DNA of 64,000 nucleotides, from assembly GCF_001905145.1 (NCBI RefSeq), contig NZ_LWLB01000003.1:1-64000 (forward strand). The letters run 5' to 3'. This stretch comes from Nocardiopsis sp. TSRI0078. Lineage in GTDB: Bacteria > Actinomycetota > Actinomycetes > Streptosporangiales > Streptosporangiaceae. Both the position numbers and the translations under genes were made by a program. Positions 35,587 to 45,002 of the stretch are shown here, piece by piece (position 1 is the first letter of the stretch; each line of letters begins with the position of its first letter). The notes under the pieces were generated by a model that made no database searches, was not told the DNA's origin, and saw only the letters and a program-made list of their open reading frames with translations.

Positions 35587-36786
35587 TCAGGCGTCCGCCC
35601 GGCGGCCGATCGCCGCCGACACCGCCTTCAGGAGTGATCCCGCCCGCTTGTCGTCCGGCCCCAGAGCGATCATCCGGTTCATGACGTAGGACACCCCCAC
35701 CCCGGCCCGCGGCCACGCCTGGTTGGCCGAGCCGCCGGCGCCGTCGTGACCGAAGGAGTTGCCGTCGGGGCCGGGCCTTTCCTTGGTCCGCAGACGGTAG
35801 CCGCCGCCTCCGTAGACCATGGGGACGCCGATCAGCTGGTCGGTCTTGACGACGTGTACCGCCCTGGCCTCGTCGAGCAGGGTCCGGGAAAGCAGCGCGG
35901 GCCGCTCCTGCGGGTCCCTCGCCGCGTCCATGGCCAGCAGCCCGTACATCCTGGCGAACGACCTGGCCGTGCCGATCACGTTGGCCGCGGGGATCATCCG
36001 GAACCTGCGGTCGGGACGGTTCCAGGTCTCCTCGTCCGCGGGGAAGGGACGCGGGTTCTGCCAGATCCGTTGGGTGAGCGGGTCATCGCTGGTGAAGAAG
36101 CCGTCGAACTGCGGAAGGAAACCGGTCCCGTACTCGGTGCGGGCCATGCGGTGGTCCAGGTCGGGCGTGATCCCGAAGTGGATGTCCAGGCCGAGCGGTC
36201 CGGCGACCTCCTCGGCGAAGAACCGGTCGAGTCCGCGTCCCGTGGACCGGCGCACCACCTCGGCGACGATCCAACCCGCGGCGTAGGGGCCGTACAGGAT
36301 GCCCTCCGCACGCTCGTCGGACTCCGGCGCCTGCCGTGCGAGCAGGCGGGCCATCCCCTCGGCGTCGCTGATGTCCTCCTGCCTCAGCGGTGCGGCGACC
36401 GCCGGCACGCGCGCGGTGAAGGTGACCACCTCCCGGAGGGTGATGTCCGCCTTCCCGTTGGCGGCGAACTCGGGCCAGTAGCGTGCCACGGGAGCGCCGA
36501 GGTCGAGGATCCCGCGGTCGACCAGCACCAGCAGCGCCGTGACGAGCACGCCCTTGCTGCCGGAGAAGATCATCTGCATGGTGTCCCGCTGCCATGGGCG
36601 GCCTGTGGTGGAGTCGGCCAGGCCGCCCCACAGGTCGACCACGGTGACCCCGTGCTGGGTGACGGCCAGGGCCGCCCCCTGGTCGTCCCGCTCGGTCATG
36701 TTGCGTTCGAACTCCTCGCGCACCTCCTCGAAGCCGGGTGCGGTGAAGCCGTGGACGGTCCGGGTGCGGTCATCGGTGGCGGTCAT
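35587..36786 (-). CDS. Serine hydrolase of the beta-lactamase/EstB family
   Basis: 399 residues of the class C-like fold: nucleophile motif SGSK (in MQMIFSGSKGVLVTALLVLVDRGILDLGAPVARYWPEFA), the Tyr motif YGPYAAGWIVAEVVRR, and the third motif HDGAGGS. Such enzymes are esterases, amidases or transacylases. Its ATG overlaps the phosphatase stop by 1 nt, so it is the last gene of the cyclitol operon and may acylate or deacylate the product or a carrier. It has no signal peptide. Confidence 0.88.
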   Translation of the reverse strand: MTATDDRTRTVHGFTAPGFEEVREEFERNMTERDDQGAALAVTQHGVTVVDLWGGLADSTTGRPWQRDTMQMIFSGSKGVLVTALLVLVDRGILDLGAPVARYWPEFAANGKADITLREVVTFTARVPAVAAPLRQEDISDAEGMARLLARQAPESDERAEGILYGPYAAGWIVAEVVRRSTGRGLDRFFAEEVAGPLGLDIHFGITPDLDHRMARTEYGTGFLPQFDGFFTSDDPLTQRIWQNPRPFPADEETWNRPDRRFRMIPAANVIGTARSFARMYGLLAMDAARDPQERPALLSRTLLDEARAVHVVKTDQLIGVPMVYGGGGYRLRTKERPGPDGNSFGHDGAGGSANQAWPRAGVGVSYVMNRMIALGPDDKRAGSLLKAVSAAIGRRADA

Positions 36787-37496
36787 CAGGAGGTTCCTTC
36801 CGTGGGGACCGGCATCGCCGGTGGTGCTGTGGAGTGCGCGGAGGAGGCGGGCAGCCGGAGCCGCAGTCCGTCCTCCCCGAGGTCCTCGACCCCGACCAGG
36901 GACAGGTCGGGTATCCGGTGCGGCCCGTGGACCGTGGGAGCGTCGTGGTCGCCGACGGCCACGGGGAGCGCGCCCGCCGCGTGCGCGGCGCGCAGCCCCG
37001 CTTCGGTGTCCTCGAAGACCACCGACGACCTGGTGGAGACGGCGAGGGCGTGTGCGGCGGCGCGGTATCCCTCCGGGTGGGGTTTGCCGTGTTCGACGTC
37101 GTCGGCTGAGACGACGACCGGGGGAAGCGGCAGGCCGGCCGCCGCCATACGGCCGGCGGCGAGCGCGCGGCCGGCCGAGGTCACCAGCGCCCATCGGTGG
37201 GAGGGCAGCGCCGCGAGCAGTTCCCGGGCCCCGGGAACCGCCGTGACGCCGTCGGTGTCGGTCTCGTCCTGACTGACCAGCCAGGCGGTCTCGGCATCGA
37301 CGTCGGTTCCCGAAGGCGCGAACATGGCGACCGTCTCGATGGTGCGCCGTCCCTGTGCGGCCGCCAGGATCTCGTCCCCGTCCAGGCCGTGCCGGGACGC
37401 GAAGCGCCACCAGGTCCGCCGCACCGCGGCGGTCGAGTCGACGAGCGTGCCGTCCATGTCGAACAGCAGCGCCTGTGCGCGCAGGATCGTGGTCAT
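36786..37496 (-). CDS. HAD-superfamily sugar-phosphate phosphatase
   Basis: 236 residues: motif I LLFDMDGTLVDST (Asp about 12 and 14), motif II ALVTSAGR, motif III Lys in DVEHGKPHPEGY, motif IV VVFEDTEAGLRAAHAAG. It resembles hexitol/glycerol phosphatases of the beta-phosphoglucomutase subfamily. Its ATG overlaps the isomerase stop (ATGA). In C7-cyclitol pathways such a phosphatase can remove the 7-phosphate or a 1-phosphate. Confidence 0.9.
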   Translation of the reverse strand: MTTILRAQALLFDMDGTLVDSTAAVRRTWWRFASRHGLDGDEILAAAQGRRTIETVAMFAPSGTDVDAETAWLVSQDETDTDGVTAVPGARELLAALPSHRWALVTSAGRALAAGRMAAAGLPLPPVVVSADDVEHGKPHPEGYRAAAHALAVSTRSSVVFEDTEAGLRAAHAAGALPVAVGDHDAPTVHGPHRIPDLSLVGVEDLGEDGLRLRLPASSAHSTAPPAMPVPTEGTS

Positions 37497-38338
37497 CGCG
37501 CCTCCTCCGGAAGGGGTTCTGTCGGCCGCGGCCCCGGGAGGGCGTCGGCGTAGCGGCGGGCCGTGGCCGTGTCGTGTGCGAGCCTGGCCGTGTCGCCGTC
37601 CCGGTAGTCGTTCTCCAGGACCAGTGCGCCGATGCGCACGCCGTGGTCGGTGAGGGCCCTCAGCACGTCCGCCGCGGGCGGGTGCCCGCGGCCCAGGGGC
37701 GCCCGGCCGACGGTGCCGCCGTCGGCCTCCTTCAGGTGCACCTGGTCCGCCCAGTGCGGTGCGGCGTCGCGGACGAGCGGCAGCGGGTCGACGCCCGCCG
37801 CCCGGGGGTTCCAGGTGTCCAGGAGCAACCGGAAGACCGGCGACCCCACGCCCTCGACGAGTTCCCCGGCCTGGTCGGGCGCAAGGACGTTCTCGCTGGC
37901 GAGGAGCAGTCCGCGGGCAGCCGCCTCGGGGGCCGCCCAGCGGAGGACGTCGATGGTGCGGCGCAGGTCCGAGGGGCCCCCGATGGCGCTGCGCCGGAAG
38001 CTGGGGACGAACACCAGCGGCGCGCCCAGCGCGTGGCCGGCGTCCATCAGTCGGATGAGGATCCTGCGCACCCGGAGGGCGTCGGTGCCGCCCGGTTCGG
38101 CGGTCAGGCCGATGTCGTTGAGGACGTTGGCGGTCAGGGCGAGCACGGCGACACCGGTCTCCTCGGAGCGGCGCCGCAGGTGGGCGAGGGCGCCCCGGCG
38201 GTCGATCCGGGGGCCGCGCCCCGGGCCGCCGAGGTCGAGGTGGACCCCGTCCGCGCCGACCCGCGCCGCGAGGTCGACGGCGTGCCAGCCCCGAAGGTGC
38301 AGGCGCCAGTCGGCCACCCCGACCCGGACCCCGTTCAC
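37493..38338 (-). CDS. TIM-barrel sugar phosphate isomerase/epimerase
   Basis: 281 residues of the xylose-isomerase-like/AP-endonuclease-2 fold: GADGVHLDLGG near the N-terminus, GVAVLALTANVLNDIG, APLVFVPSFR, GLLLASENV (Glu), FRLLLDTWNPRAAG (Asp) and DQVHLKEADGG (His/Lys/Glu), with IGALVLENDYRDG at the end. The metal-binding acidic residues are kept. In this operon it is a candidate for isomerising or epimerising the cyclitol ring or a precursor sugar phosphate. The GTG overlaps the upstream fusion gene. Confidence 0.85.
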   Translation of the reverse strand: MNGVRVGVADWRLHLRGWHAVDLAARVGADGVHLDLGGPGRGPRIDRRGALAHLRRRSEETGVAVLALTANVLNDIGLTAEPGGTDALRVRRILIRLMDAGHALGAPLVFVPSFRRSAIGGPSDLRRTIDVLRWAAPEAAARGLLLASENVLAPDQAGELVEGVGSPVFRLLLDTWNPRAAGVDPLPLVRDAAPHWADQVHLKEADGGTVGRAPLGRGHPPAADVLRALTDHGVRIGALVLENDYRDGDTARLAHDTATARRYADALPGPRPTEPLPEEAR

Positions 38339-40539
38339 GGGTCCCTCCTTTCGGCGCGGTCCGAGACGCGGACGGCGAGTTTGACCACGCGCCCGCCGTC
38401 CACGTACCGGGATCCGCGCGCCAGCTCGGACATGATCCCGACGGCACCGTCGAGGTCGGTGCTGTGGGTCACGAGGTCTCGGTACCGCTCGGGACGCCGG
38501 CGCAGTTCGGCCGCGGCCTCGACGAGGTGGTCGTTGGAGACACCGCGGTGGCCGAAGACGCGCACCCGGTCACCGGACACCGTCGTCAGGGAGGCCACAC
38601 GGGGAGGTCGCGGGACTCCCGCGCGGTTCGCGGCGCGCAGGCCCGCCAGGTCCGTGTCGGGCAGTGAGGGGATCCGCGTGTCGGCGGGCAGGCCGCCGAC
38701 GACGTCGACCACTCCACCGTCCCCCACCCAGGACAGGGCCGTCTCCAGGCAGGAGGCCGTGGCGTCCCGGGGGGTGGCCACCACGGCGGCGACCGTTCCG
38801 GCGGGACGTGCGACGTCGGACGGCGCGGTGCCGGTCCCGTACGCCCGCAGACGGACGTCGGCCCGGTGGGGGGCCGACTCACTCCACTCCAGCCCGGTCC
38901 CGGTGTGGTGGACGTGGACGGTCCGCACCCCGGTCCCGAGCAGGTGGCCGGCCGCCCGGACGGCCAGGTGACCCACCGTCCCGTCACCGAACACGACCAG
39001 GGTTCGCGGTCGGTACCGGGCCAGGGCCCCGAGGGAGTAGCCGACCACCGCCAGCGGTTCGACCAGCGCGGCGAGCTCGTCCTCGGGGCCTTCGGCCAGC
39101 GGCACCACGAGGCCGGCGCGGACCGCGGTGCCCGGGACGAGGACGCGCTCGGAGAGCAGCCCGTCGACGTTGTGGCCGAGCAGGAAACCGGGATCGTCAG
39201 GGTGGGTGGGGTTGACGGTGACGGTGGTTCCCGGGCGAAGCCGGGAGTCCGTTCCCGGCCCCGCGGCGACCACGCGGGCGACCCCCTCGTGTCCGATGAC
39301 GGGAGCCGGGTCGTCCCGCAGGCCTCGCAGCATCTGGATGTCGGTTCCGCAGACCCCGACCGTCAACGGCTCCAGAAGGAGCTCTCCCGGGCCGGGTTCC
39401 GGTGTGGTGCGCGTTCGCACGATCGGTCCCGCGGCCTCACGCACCACCGCCCGGTGCTCACGGAGCGGTCCCGCCGCCCTCGCTGAGAGCGCGGCGTGGC
39501 CGGCACCCTCCAGGCCGTTGGCCTCCCCGGGTCGGCAGACCACGACGCGGTCGAGGACCCAGCTCGGCTCTCGGTCGCTCGTGAGGTAGAGCCCGTCCCG
39601 GGAGAGGTGGTCGAGGAGGGCGTCGCGGTAGTGGTCGGCCAGGTGGACGGCCACCCCTCCGGTGAACGCGACCAGGTCGAGTTCGGGGTCGAGTGCCAGG
39701 GCGGTCCTCAGTACGTCGGCGACCGGGGCGGTGACGGCGGTGAGCAGTTCGCCCGCGATGGCGTCACCCTCTTCCAGAGCCGTGTGGAAGGCCTCCTCGA
39801 ACCCCCGGCCGCCGGCCATGGCTGTCCCCAGCCGGGAACGCGCCCACTCCTCGCCCGTACGCTCGCGCAGGACTTCGGCCATACGCCGGATCCCGGGTCC
39901 GGACGCGTACGCGGCCACGTGTCCGGGGCCGCCGCAGTCGCAGTCCAGCTCCACGGGGCGTCCACGCAGGCGGGCGGTGGCGGGCAGGTGGCCCACCTCC
40001 CCCTGGAGCCCGCAGGCGTCGGTGGGGACGACGTCGCGGACCCGGTCGAGGACACGGCACGCGATTCCGGAACTGACGGTCATCAGCGCCACTTTGCGCA
40101 GGCCGGCGCACCGCGGCGATCCGGCCAGGTGCAACAGCGCGGCGGTGACGTCGTTGACCACGTGCCAGGAGACGTCCGGCCGCCTGCGCCTCAGTTCTCC
40201 CAGCAGGTCGAAGGGCTCGGTCTCGTCCCCCCACAGCGGGGCCGACCCGTAGACGGTGCCCGTGCGGTGGTCCAGGGCCGCGCCCAGGGAGACACCCGCG
40301 ACCCGCGGCTCCGACCGCGCGGGCACGGCGTCACCGAGCGCGTCCAGCAACCTCTTCCTGAGCGCGTCCACCGGTTCGCCGGGGTTGAGGAGCATGCTGG
40401 GAGCGGGTTCCACGGTCACGTCGCCCAGCCCGTGTTCGCGTGACCACTCGGCACGGCGCATGTGGGTACCGCCGACGTCGAAGACCGTGACGCCTCCGGC
40501 CGTGCCGTGCCGCGCGGCGGGAGCCCCGGCGGCGGTCAC
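38335..40539 (-). CDS. Fusion protein: ROK-family kinase plus zinc-type (MDR) dehydrogenase
   Basis: One 734-residue polypeptide. Residues about 15-345 are a ROK sugar kinase: VTVFDVGGTHMRR, VVNDVTAALLH, GEVGHLP and the metal site DCDCGGPGH (third Cys replaced by His), then AFTGGVA. Residues about 365-730 are a medium-chain dehydrogenase: LTVGVCGTDIQML, IGHEGVARVVAAGPGTDSRLRPGTTV, then a weak Rossmann part TLVVFGDGTVGHLAVRAAG. Separate ROK kinases (AcbM, ValC) and MDR dehydrogenases (AcbL) act on 2-epi-5-epi-valiolone-derived cyclitols; here both seem to be fused. The GTG overlaps the cyclase stop (GTGA). Confidence 0.88.
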   Translation of the reverse strand: MTAAGAPAARHGTAGGVTVFDVGGTHMRRAEWSREHGLGDVTVEPAPSMLLNPGEPVDALRKRLLDALGDAVPARSEPRVAGVSLGAALDHRTGTVYGSAPLWGDETEPFDLLGELRRRRPDVSWHVVNDVTAALLHLAGSPRCAGLRKVALMTVSSGIACRVLDRVRDVVPTDACGLQGEVGHLPATARLRGRPVELDCDCGGPGHVAAYASGPGIRRMAEVLRERTGEEWARSRLGTAMAGGRGFEEAFHTALEEGDAIAGELLTAVTAPVADVLRTALALDPELDLVAFTGGVAVHLADHYRDALLDHLSRDGLYLTSDREPSWVLDRVVVCRPGEANGLEGAGHAALSARAAGPLREHRAVVREAAGPIVRTRTTPEPGPGELLLEPLTVGVCGTDIQMLRGLRDDPAPVIGHEGVARVVAAGPGTDSRLRPGTTVTVNPTHPDDPGFLLGHNVDGLLSERVLVPGTAVRAGLVVPLAEGPEDELAALVEPLAVVGYSLGALARYRPRTLVVFGDGTVGHLAVRAAGHLLGTGVRTVHVHHTGTGLEWSESAPHRADVRLRAYGTGTAPSDVARPAGTVAAVVATPRDATASCLETALSWVGDGGVVDVVGGLPADTRIPSLPDTDLAGLRAANRAGVPRPPRVASLTTVSGDRVRVFGHRGVSNDHLVEAAAELRRRPERYRDLVTHSTDLDGAVGIMSELARGSRYVDGGRVVKLAVRVSDRAERRDP

Positions 40540-41771
40540 GAGGCCGCGCCTTCGCTCTCGGGCACTCGCACACCGTGGGCGCCCTCAGCGTAGGAGGCGA
40601 CGAACTCCAGGGCCCGGGTGATCTCCCGCGGTGTGATGTCGTTGACGAAATCGGCACGGCCGATACCGCTGGTCAGGGGGACGCGCTGGAGTCCGTCACG
40701 GTGCTTGACGGCGTCGGCCAGGGCACCCGTGAGCAGGTCGGCCGTGAAGACGGGGTCGGTCAGCGGGAGTCCGGCCGCGCGGATCAGGCCGAGGGCGCGC
40801 TCGGTGTCGTGGAGGGAGAGCATGCCTCGGCCGTGGGCCAGGGCCACGCAGACCGCCATGTCGATCGCCACGGCCTCACCGTGCAGCAGCGGCGGGTCCG
40901 CCAGCAGCTCCAACGAGGGGCTGAAGGTGTGGCCGTAGTCGACGGCCCTCTCCAGCACGGTCTCCCACAGGTTGGGCTCCAGCTCGTCCAGCATTCCGGC
41001 GATGGCTCGGGAGATGACCTCGACCGGGAGGGGGCCGCCGTCGGCGAACGCATCGGCGTCCAGCCCGGGGACGGACCGCTCCAGCAGGGAGAAGAGGGCG
41101 GGGTCGACGACCAGCGCCATCTTGATGATCTCGGCGAGACCGTTGGTGATGTGGCGCGGTTCGACGGTACGCAGGAACTCGGGGTCGATGAGGGTCGTCT
41201 CGGGCGCGTAGTAGGTACCGAGTCGGTTCTTGTGGTTGCCGTGGTTGATACCAGTCTTGACACCGACACCGGCGTCCACCTGGCCGAGCAGGGTGGTGGG
41301 CACGCGAACGTAGGGAACGCCCCGCCGGTACAGGCTCGCCGTCATCCCGGCCAGGTCCAGGCAGGCACCGCCCCCGACGGCCACGACCCTCTCCGAACGG
41401 CGCAGGATGCCCATCCGCATCATGGCGTCGGTCATCTCGACGACGTGGTCCAGCTCCTTGGAGTCCTCCCCTCCGGGCACGGAGTGCCACTCGGGTTCGA
41501 TCCGCCACGCGGTGAAGTAGTCGTGCAGTGCCTCGCCGTACAGGGAGTCGACGGTTTCGTCGACCACGACGAAGCAGCGTTTGACCGCGGTGCCGTCGGC
41601 GCCGCAGGCGTGGGCGAGGGTCGGGTCGTCCGGTGAGAGCAGTCCTCGGACCACGCTGACCTCGTATCCGACCCGCTGCCAGGCGTGCACCCGCCAGTTG
41701 AGGCCGGGGAGCCGGGGAAGGTCGGTCCATACGGGTTTCAGGATGTCGGGGCTCAGGGTCTCTGCGGTCAT
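40536..41771 (-). CDS. 2-epi-5-epi-valiolone synthase-like sugar phosphate cyclase
   Basis: 411 residues of the dehydroquinate synthase superfamily, with cyclitol-type signatures: GGGACLDLAGMTASLYRRGVPYVRVPTTLLGQVDAGVGVKTGINHGNHKNRLGTYYAPETTLID. Metal ligands appear as Glu about 214 (GLAEIIK), His about 281 (YGHTFSPSLE) and His about 297 (LLHGEAVAIDM). In dehydroquinate synthase the motif is GHTFGHA; GHTFSP is the form seen in valiolone synthases. It cyclises sedoheptulose 7-phosphate to a C7-cyclitol. It is first of the leftward operon; ATG 41771 has AAGGA 9-10 nt upstream. Confidence 0.88.
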   Translation of the reverse strand: MTAETLSPDILKPVWTDLPRLPGLNWRVHAWQRVGYEVSVVRGLLSPDDPTLAHACGADGTAVKRCFVVVDETVDSLYGEALHDYFTAWRIEPEWHSVPGGEDSKELDHVVEMTDAMMRMGILRRSERVVAVGGGACLDLAGMTASLYRRGVPYVRVPTTLLGQVDAGVGVKTGINHGNHKNRLGTYYAPETTLIDPEFLRTVEPRHITNGLAEIIKMALVVDPALFSLLERSVPGLDADAFADGGPLPVEVISRAIAGMLDELEPNLWETVLERAVDYGHTFSPSLELLADPPLLHGEAVAIDMAVCVALAHGRGMLSLHDTERALGLIRAAGLPLTDPVFTADLLTGALADAVKHRDGLQRVPLTSGIGRADFVNDITPREITRALEFVASYAEGAHGVRVPESEGAAS

Positions 41772-42075
41772 GGGGAGTGTCCTTCGCTCTGGTCCCGGTC
41801 GGGGACTGGTGTGAGGACGCGGACGCGCGCGGGGTGTGGCCGCGTCCGCGCGTCGGCACGGTGCCGTTGGTGGGCACGGCCGGTGGATCACAGGCTCCGT
41901 CATGCGGTGGTGTCGGCCCCGAGGGGCGGCCGGCGTCCCCCGGGTACGGGGAGGGCCGCGGGGGCCGGGGTCCGGCGGGGCGGCCGGGGTCTGGGGAAGG
42001 GCGCGGGGCCGGCCCGGGACCGGTACGGGTCTCGTACGCCGTCGGCGTCGGGTACCGGTCCCGGGCGGTGGCGGT
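41772..42075. other. Gap of about 300 nt before the cyclase operon
   Basis: Between the aldo/keto reductase stop and the cyclase start on the same strand. It is GC-rich with repeated GGCCGGGG-type motifs; no convincing gene was found. It should carry the promoter of the cyclase operon and a terminator for the reductase. Confidence 0.4.
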
Positions 42076-43026
42076 TCAGTCCTCCGGGGCGCCCATGGGC
42101 GCGGGCAGGGCGTCGAGTTCGGCCATGTCCTCCTTGGTGAGGACCAGGTCGGCACCGCCCGCGTTCTCCTCCAGGCGCTCGTGCTTCTTGGTCCCGGGGA
42201 TGGGGATCACGTGGTCGCCCTGGGCGATCAGCCAGGCCAGGGCCACCTGGCCGGTGGTGGCCCCGTGGCGCTCCGCGACACGGCCGACGGTCTCCACCAG
42301 GCCGCGGTTGTGGGCCAGGGCCTCCTCGGTGAAGCGCGGCTGTGTGGCGCGCCAGTCGTCCTGGGGAAGGTCGGAGGGCTTGCTGAACGCGCCGGTCAGC
42401 AGGCCGCGCCCGAGCGGGGAGAAGGGCAGGAACGCGATGCCGTTCTCCCTGCAGTGGGGCAGGACGTCCTCGAAGGCGTCCCGGGTGAAGAGCGACGCCT
42501 CCGACTCCACCGCGGAGACGGGGTGCACCTCCTGTGCCCGGCGGATCTGGTCGAGGGCGACCGCGGACAGTCCCAGGGAGCGGACCTTGCCCGCGGCGAC
42601 GGCCTCGGCCAGCGCCCCCCAGCTCTCCTCCAGCGGCACCTCGGGGTCGACCCGGTGCAGGAAGTAGAGATCGATGTGGTCGACTCCCAGACGGGAGAGG
42701 CTCCCGTCGACCGCCGCGCGCAGGTGCTCCGGGGTGCCGTTGAGGCCGAGTCCGTTCTCGTCCACGACCAGGCCGCCCTTGGTCGCCAGGACGACGTCGT
42801 CGCGGCGCCCGGCGATGGCCTTGCCCACCAGCTCCTCGTTGGTGAAGGGCCCGTAGGCGTCGGCGGTGTCGATGAGGTTGACGCCCAGGTCGAGCGCCCG
42901 GCGGATGACGCCCAGGGAGCGGTCGTCGTCCCGTCCGTGCGGGTCGTACCCGAAGGACATGCCCATCGTGCCGAGTCCGACGCGGCCGACCTCCGGTCCG
43001 TTCCCGCCCATTGTCGTCGTGCGCAT
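42076..43026 (-). CDS. Aldo/keto reductase
   Basis: 316 residues with a complete AKR pattern: [55 protein letters not shown] (Asp and Tyr of the tetrad), [10 protein letters not shown] (Lys), [10 protein letters not shown] (His), [19 protein letters not shown] (NADPH site). It belongs to the YhdN/AKR13-like branch. GAGGAAG 6 nt upstream fixes ATG 43026. Between the cyclase operon and the flavin oxidase, it may reduce the cyclitol ketone. Confidence 0.93.
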   Translation of the reverse strand: MRTTTMGGNGPEVGRVGLGTMGMSFGYDPHGRDDDRSLGVIRRALDLGVNLIDTADAYGPFTNEELVGKAIAGRRDDVVLATKGGLVVDENGLGLNGTPEHLRAAVDGSLSRLGVDHIDLYFLHRVDPEVPLEESWGALAEAVAAGKVRSLGLSAVALDQIRRAQEVHPVSAVESEASLFTRDAFEDVLPHCRENGIAFLPFSPLGRGLLTGAFSKPSDLPQDDWRATQPRFTEEALAHNRGLVETVGRVAERHGATTGQVALAWLIAQGDHVIPIPGTKKHERLEENAGGADLVLTKEDMAELDALPAPMGAPED

Positions 43027-43101
43027 TCGTGTCTTCCTCACTGTTGCGGTGTCACTGTGCTCTCCGCCCCTTCTGCTTCACGGGGAGCGGTCCGTCCGGG
43101 T

Positions 43102-44745
43102 TCAGGAACCGATGGACTGCCCGTGTCGGAACACGTCCTGCGGATCCCATTCGCGTTTGGTTCTCAGGAGGCGGTCGTAGTTGCCCTTGAAGTACAGCTC
43201 GTACCAGGGCGTGGACGAGGTGTTGTGGTTCGCGTCACCGAGGTCGGCGTCCGGGTAGTTGACGTAGCACCCGTCGGTGACGGAGCCGGGCACCGGGACC
43301 CCGCCGGTCCCGGCGTAGACGTCACCGTAGATACCGCGGACCCAGGCGAGGTTGGCCTCGTCGTCGGACGGGTCCTGCCAGTACGACTCGTAGTTCAGCT
43401 TCATGATCGAGTCGCGCTGGGCGACGGCGGTCTCCTCGGGCCCGACCGAGGAGATCGCGCCGCCGGCGGAGGCGAAGATCGCCCCGGCGAAGCGGCTGCT
43501 GTGCTCCTTCTCGGTGAGGTGGCGGTAGATCGTGGCGATCTGGTCCGCGGGCATGGGGGCGCGCATGTGCGCCGACTTGTGCTTGCCCCGCATGTTGGGG
43601 TCGGTCTGGGTGGGCGAGACCGTGCCGATGTACCGGGTCCCGCGCATCCACGGCAGGCGCTGGGTCGTCGAGTAGCGTGAGTCGGTCACACCGGACCGCC
43701 GTACTTCGCCCCCTCCGAGGCCGATGGCGTCGTTCAGTCCCGCCAGGTAGTCCGAGAGCACCGCGCGCGCCCGGGGCAGCCCCGCGTCGAGCTGGACGAT
43801 GACGTCGATGCTGCCGCTGCTCCTGTGGTTGAGCATGAGCCAGCTGAAGAGCGAGCCTCCGGTGCTGCCGGCCTCGTTGTTGTCGCGCAGCCACGTGCCG
43901 TAGAAGTCCACGAGGGAGGCGAAGCCATCCCTGGTGACCTCCTCCCAGGGCCAGGAGACGGTGGAGATGAAGATCTCCGACGGTGGCCGGGGAAGCAGGT
44001 CCGACGGGTCGCCTTTCGCTCCCGGGGTACGGAACCAGTAGCGGGTGACGATCCCGAAACTGCCTCCTCCCCCGCCGGTGTGGGCCCAGAAGAGGTCGAG
44101 TTCGCTACCGGTCGAGTCGCGTCCGACGATGATGCTCTCGGCCCTGGAGCTCCTGTCCACGACGACCACCTCCACGGCGTGCAGGTGGTCCACGGTGAGG
44201 CCGTACTGGCGGGAGAGCATGCCGTACCCGCCTCCGGCGATGTGTCCGCCGGCACCGACCGAGTAGCAGATACCGCCGGGGACGGTGACTCCCCAGCCGG
44301 CGAAGAGGTCCTCGTAGACCTGGAGTAACGAGGCCCCCGCGCCCACTTCGAACGCGTCCCTCTTCTCGTCGAAGGAGACCTGGTCCATCAGCGCCATGTG
44401 GATGATGACCTCGGTCTCGGAGTTGAAGACGAAGTCCTCGAAGCAGTGGCCGCCGCTGCACACGGTGATGCGTTTGCCCCGGTCGACGGCGTCCTGGACG
44501 GCCTCGACCACGGCTTCGGTGGTGCGCGGCAGGACCACGCGCTCCGGTTCGGCGACCCACCGCTGGTTGATACCGGAGATGTAGTCGAGGTAGCGGGGGT
44601 CCTCGGGCCCGACCTGGACGAACGCCTCGTCCTCGGCCGCGGAGGCGGGTGCCGCGTCGACGGACGCGGCAGAACCCGTCAGCCCCGCACCGGCTGCCGC
44701 CGCGGAACCCGTAACGAGAAATCCACGCCGATTGATCACGGCCAT
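43102..44745 (-). CDS. Tat-exported FAD-linked oxidase (berberine-bridge-enzyme-like)
   Basis: 547 residues. A Tat signal (INRRGFLVTGSAAAAGAGLTG) is followed by the FAD domain with His100 in CSGGHCFEDF and Cys160 in VPGGICYSVGAGGHIAGGG, the pair that binds flavin bicovalently. The C-terminal BBE domain ends YELYFKGNYDRLLRTKREWDPQDVFRHGQSIG. Such enzymes oxidise sugars, alkaloids or antibiotic glycosides. The Leu140 codon (44326-44328) is TTA, rare here, suggesting bldA-type control. It faces the VOC gene across a 257-nt promoter region. Confidence 0.92.
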   Translation of the reverse strand: MAVINRRGFLVTGSAAAAGAGLTGSAASVDAAPASAAEDEAFVQVGPEDPRYLDYISGINQRWVAEPERVVLPRTTEAVVEAVQDAVDRGKRITVCSGGHCFEDFVFNSETEVIIHMALMDQVSFDEKRDAFEVGAGASLLQVYEDLFAGWGVTVPGGICYSVGAGGHIAGGGYGMLSRQYGLTVDHLHAVEVVVVDRSSRAESIIVGRDSTGSELDLFWAHTGGGGGSFGIVTRYWFRTPGAKGDPSDLLPRPPSEIFISTVSWPWEEVTRDGFASLVDFYGTWLRDNNEAGSTGGSLFSWLMLNHRSSGSIDVIVQLDAGLPRARAVLSDYLAGLNDAIGLGGGEVRRSGVTDSRYSTTQRLPWMRGTRYIGTVSPTQTDPNMRGKHKSAHMRAPMPADQIATIYRHLTEKEHSSRFAGAIFASAGGAISSVGPEETAVAQRDSIMKLNYESYWQDPSDDEANLAWVRGIYGDVYAGTGGVPVPGSVTDGCYVNYPDADLGDANHNTSSTPWYELYFKGNYDRLLRTKREWDPQDVFRHGQSIGS

Positions 44746-45002
44746 AGCCCACCTACCAGTCGATTCGAACGAGAAGAATCAGCCTCTGCTTGTCTTCCGT
44801 TGGTGCGGTCTGTTCACGCACCGAGGCACGGACACATAACAGCGGCCCCGGTGACCGTGCATCAACGAGCGGGGCGCCACTTTGTCACTTAACCCCGGAA
44901 AGGGGGGCGGACCTCAAAAAGAGTCGTGCTCACGATTGCCCCGGTCCGGCGGCCTGCTCCACGCTGCGCAGCGGATACACCGTTCGCGCGAAGGAGGAGA
45001 CA
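44746..45002. promoter_or_regulatory. Divergent promoter region between the flavin oxidase and VOC genes
   Basis: A 257-nt non-coding region between two divergent genes of the cluster. It contains the A+T-richer segment TTTGTCACTTAACCCC near 44880 followed by a CCCC-GGAAA-GGGG hairpin. The SARP encoded nearby is a plausible activator of both directions, but I could not find clear SARP heptamer repeats by eye. Confidence 0.4.
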
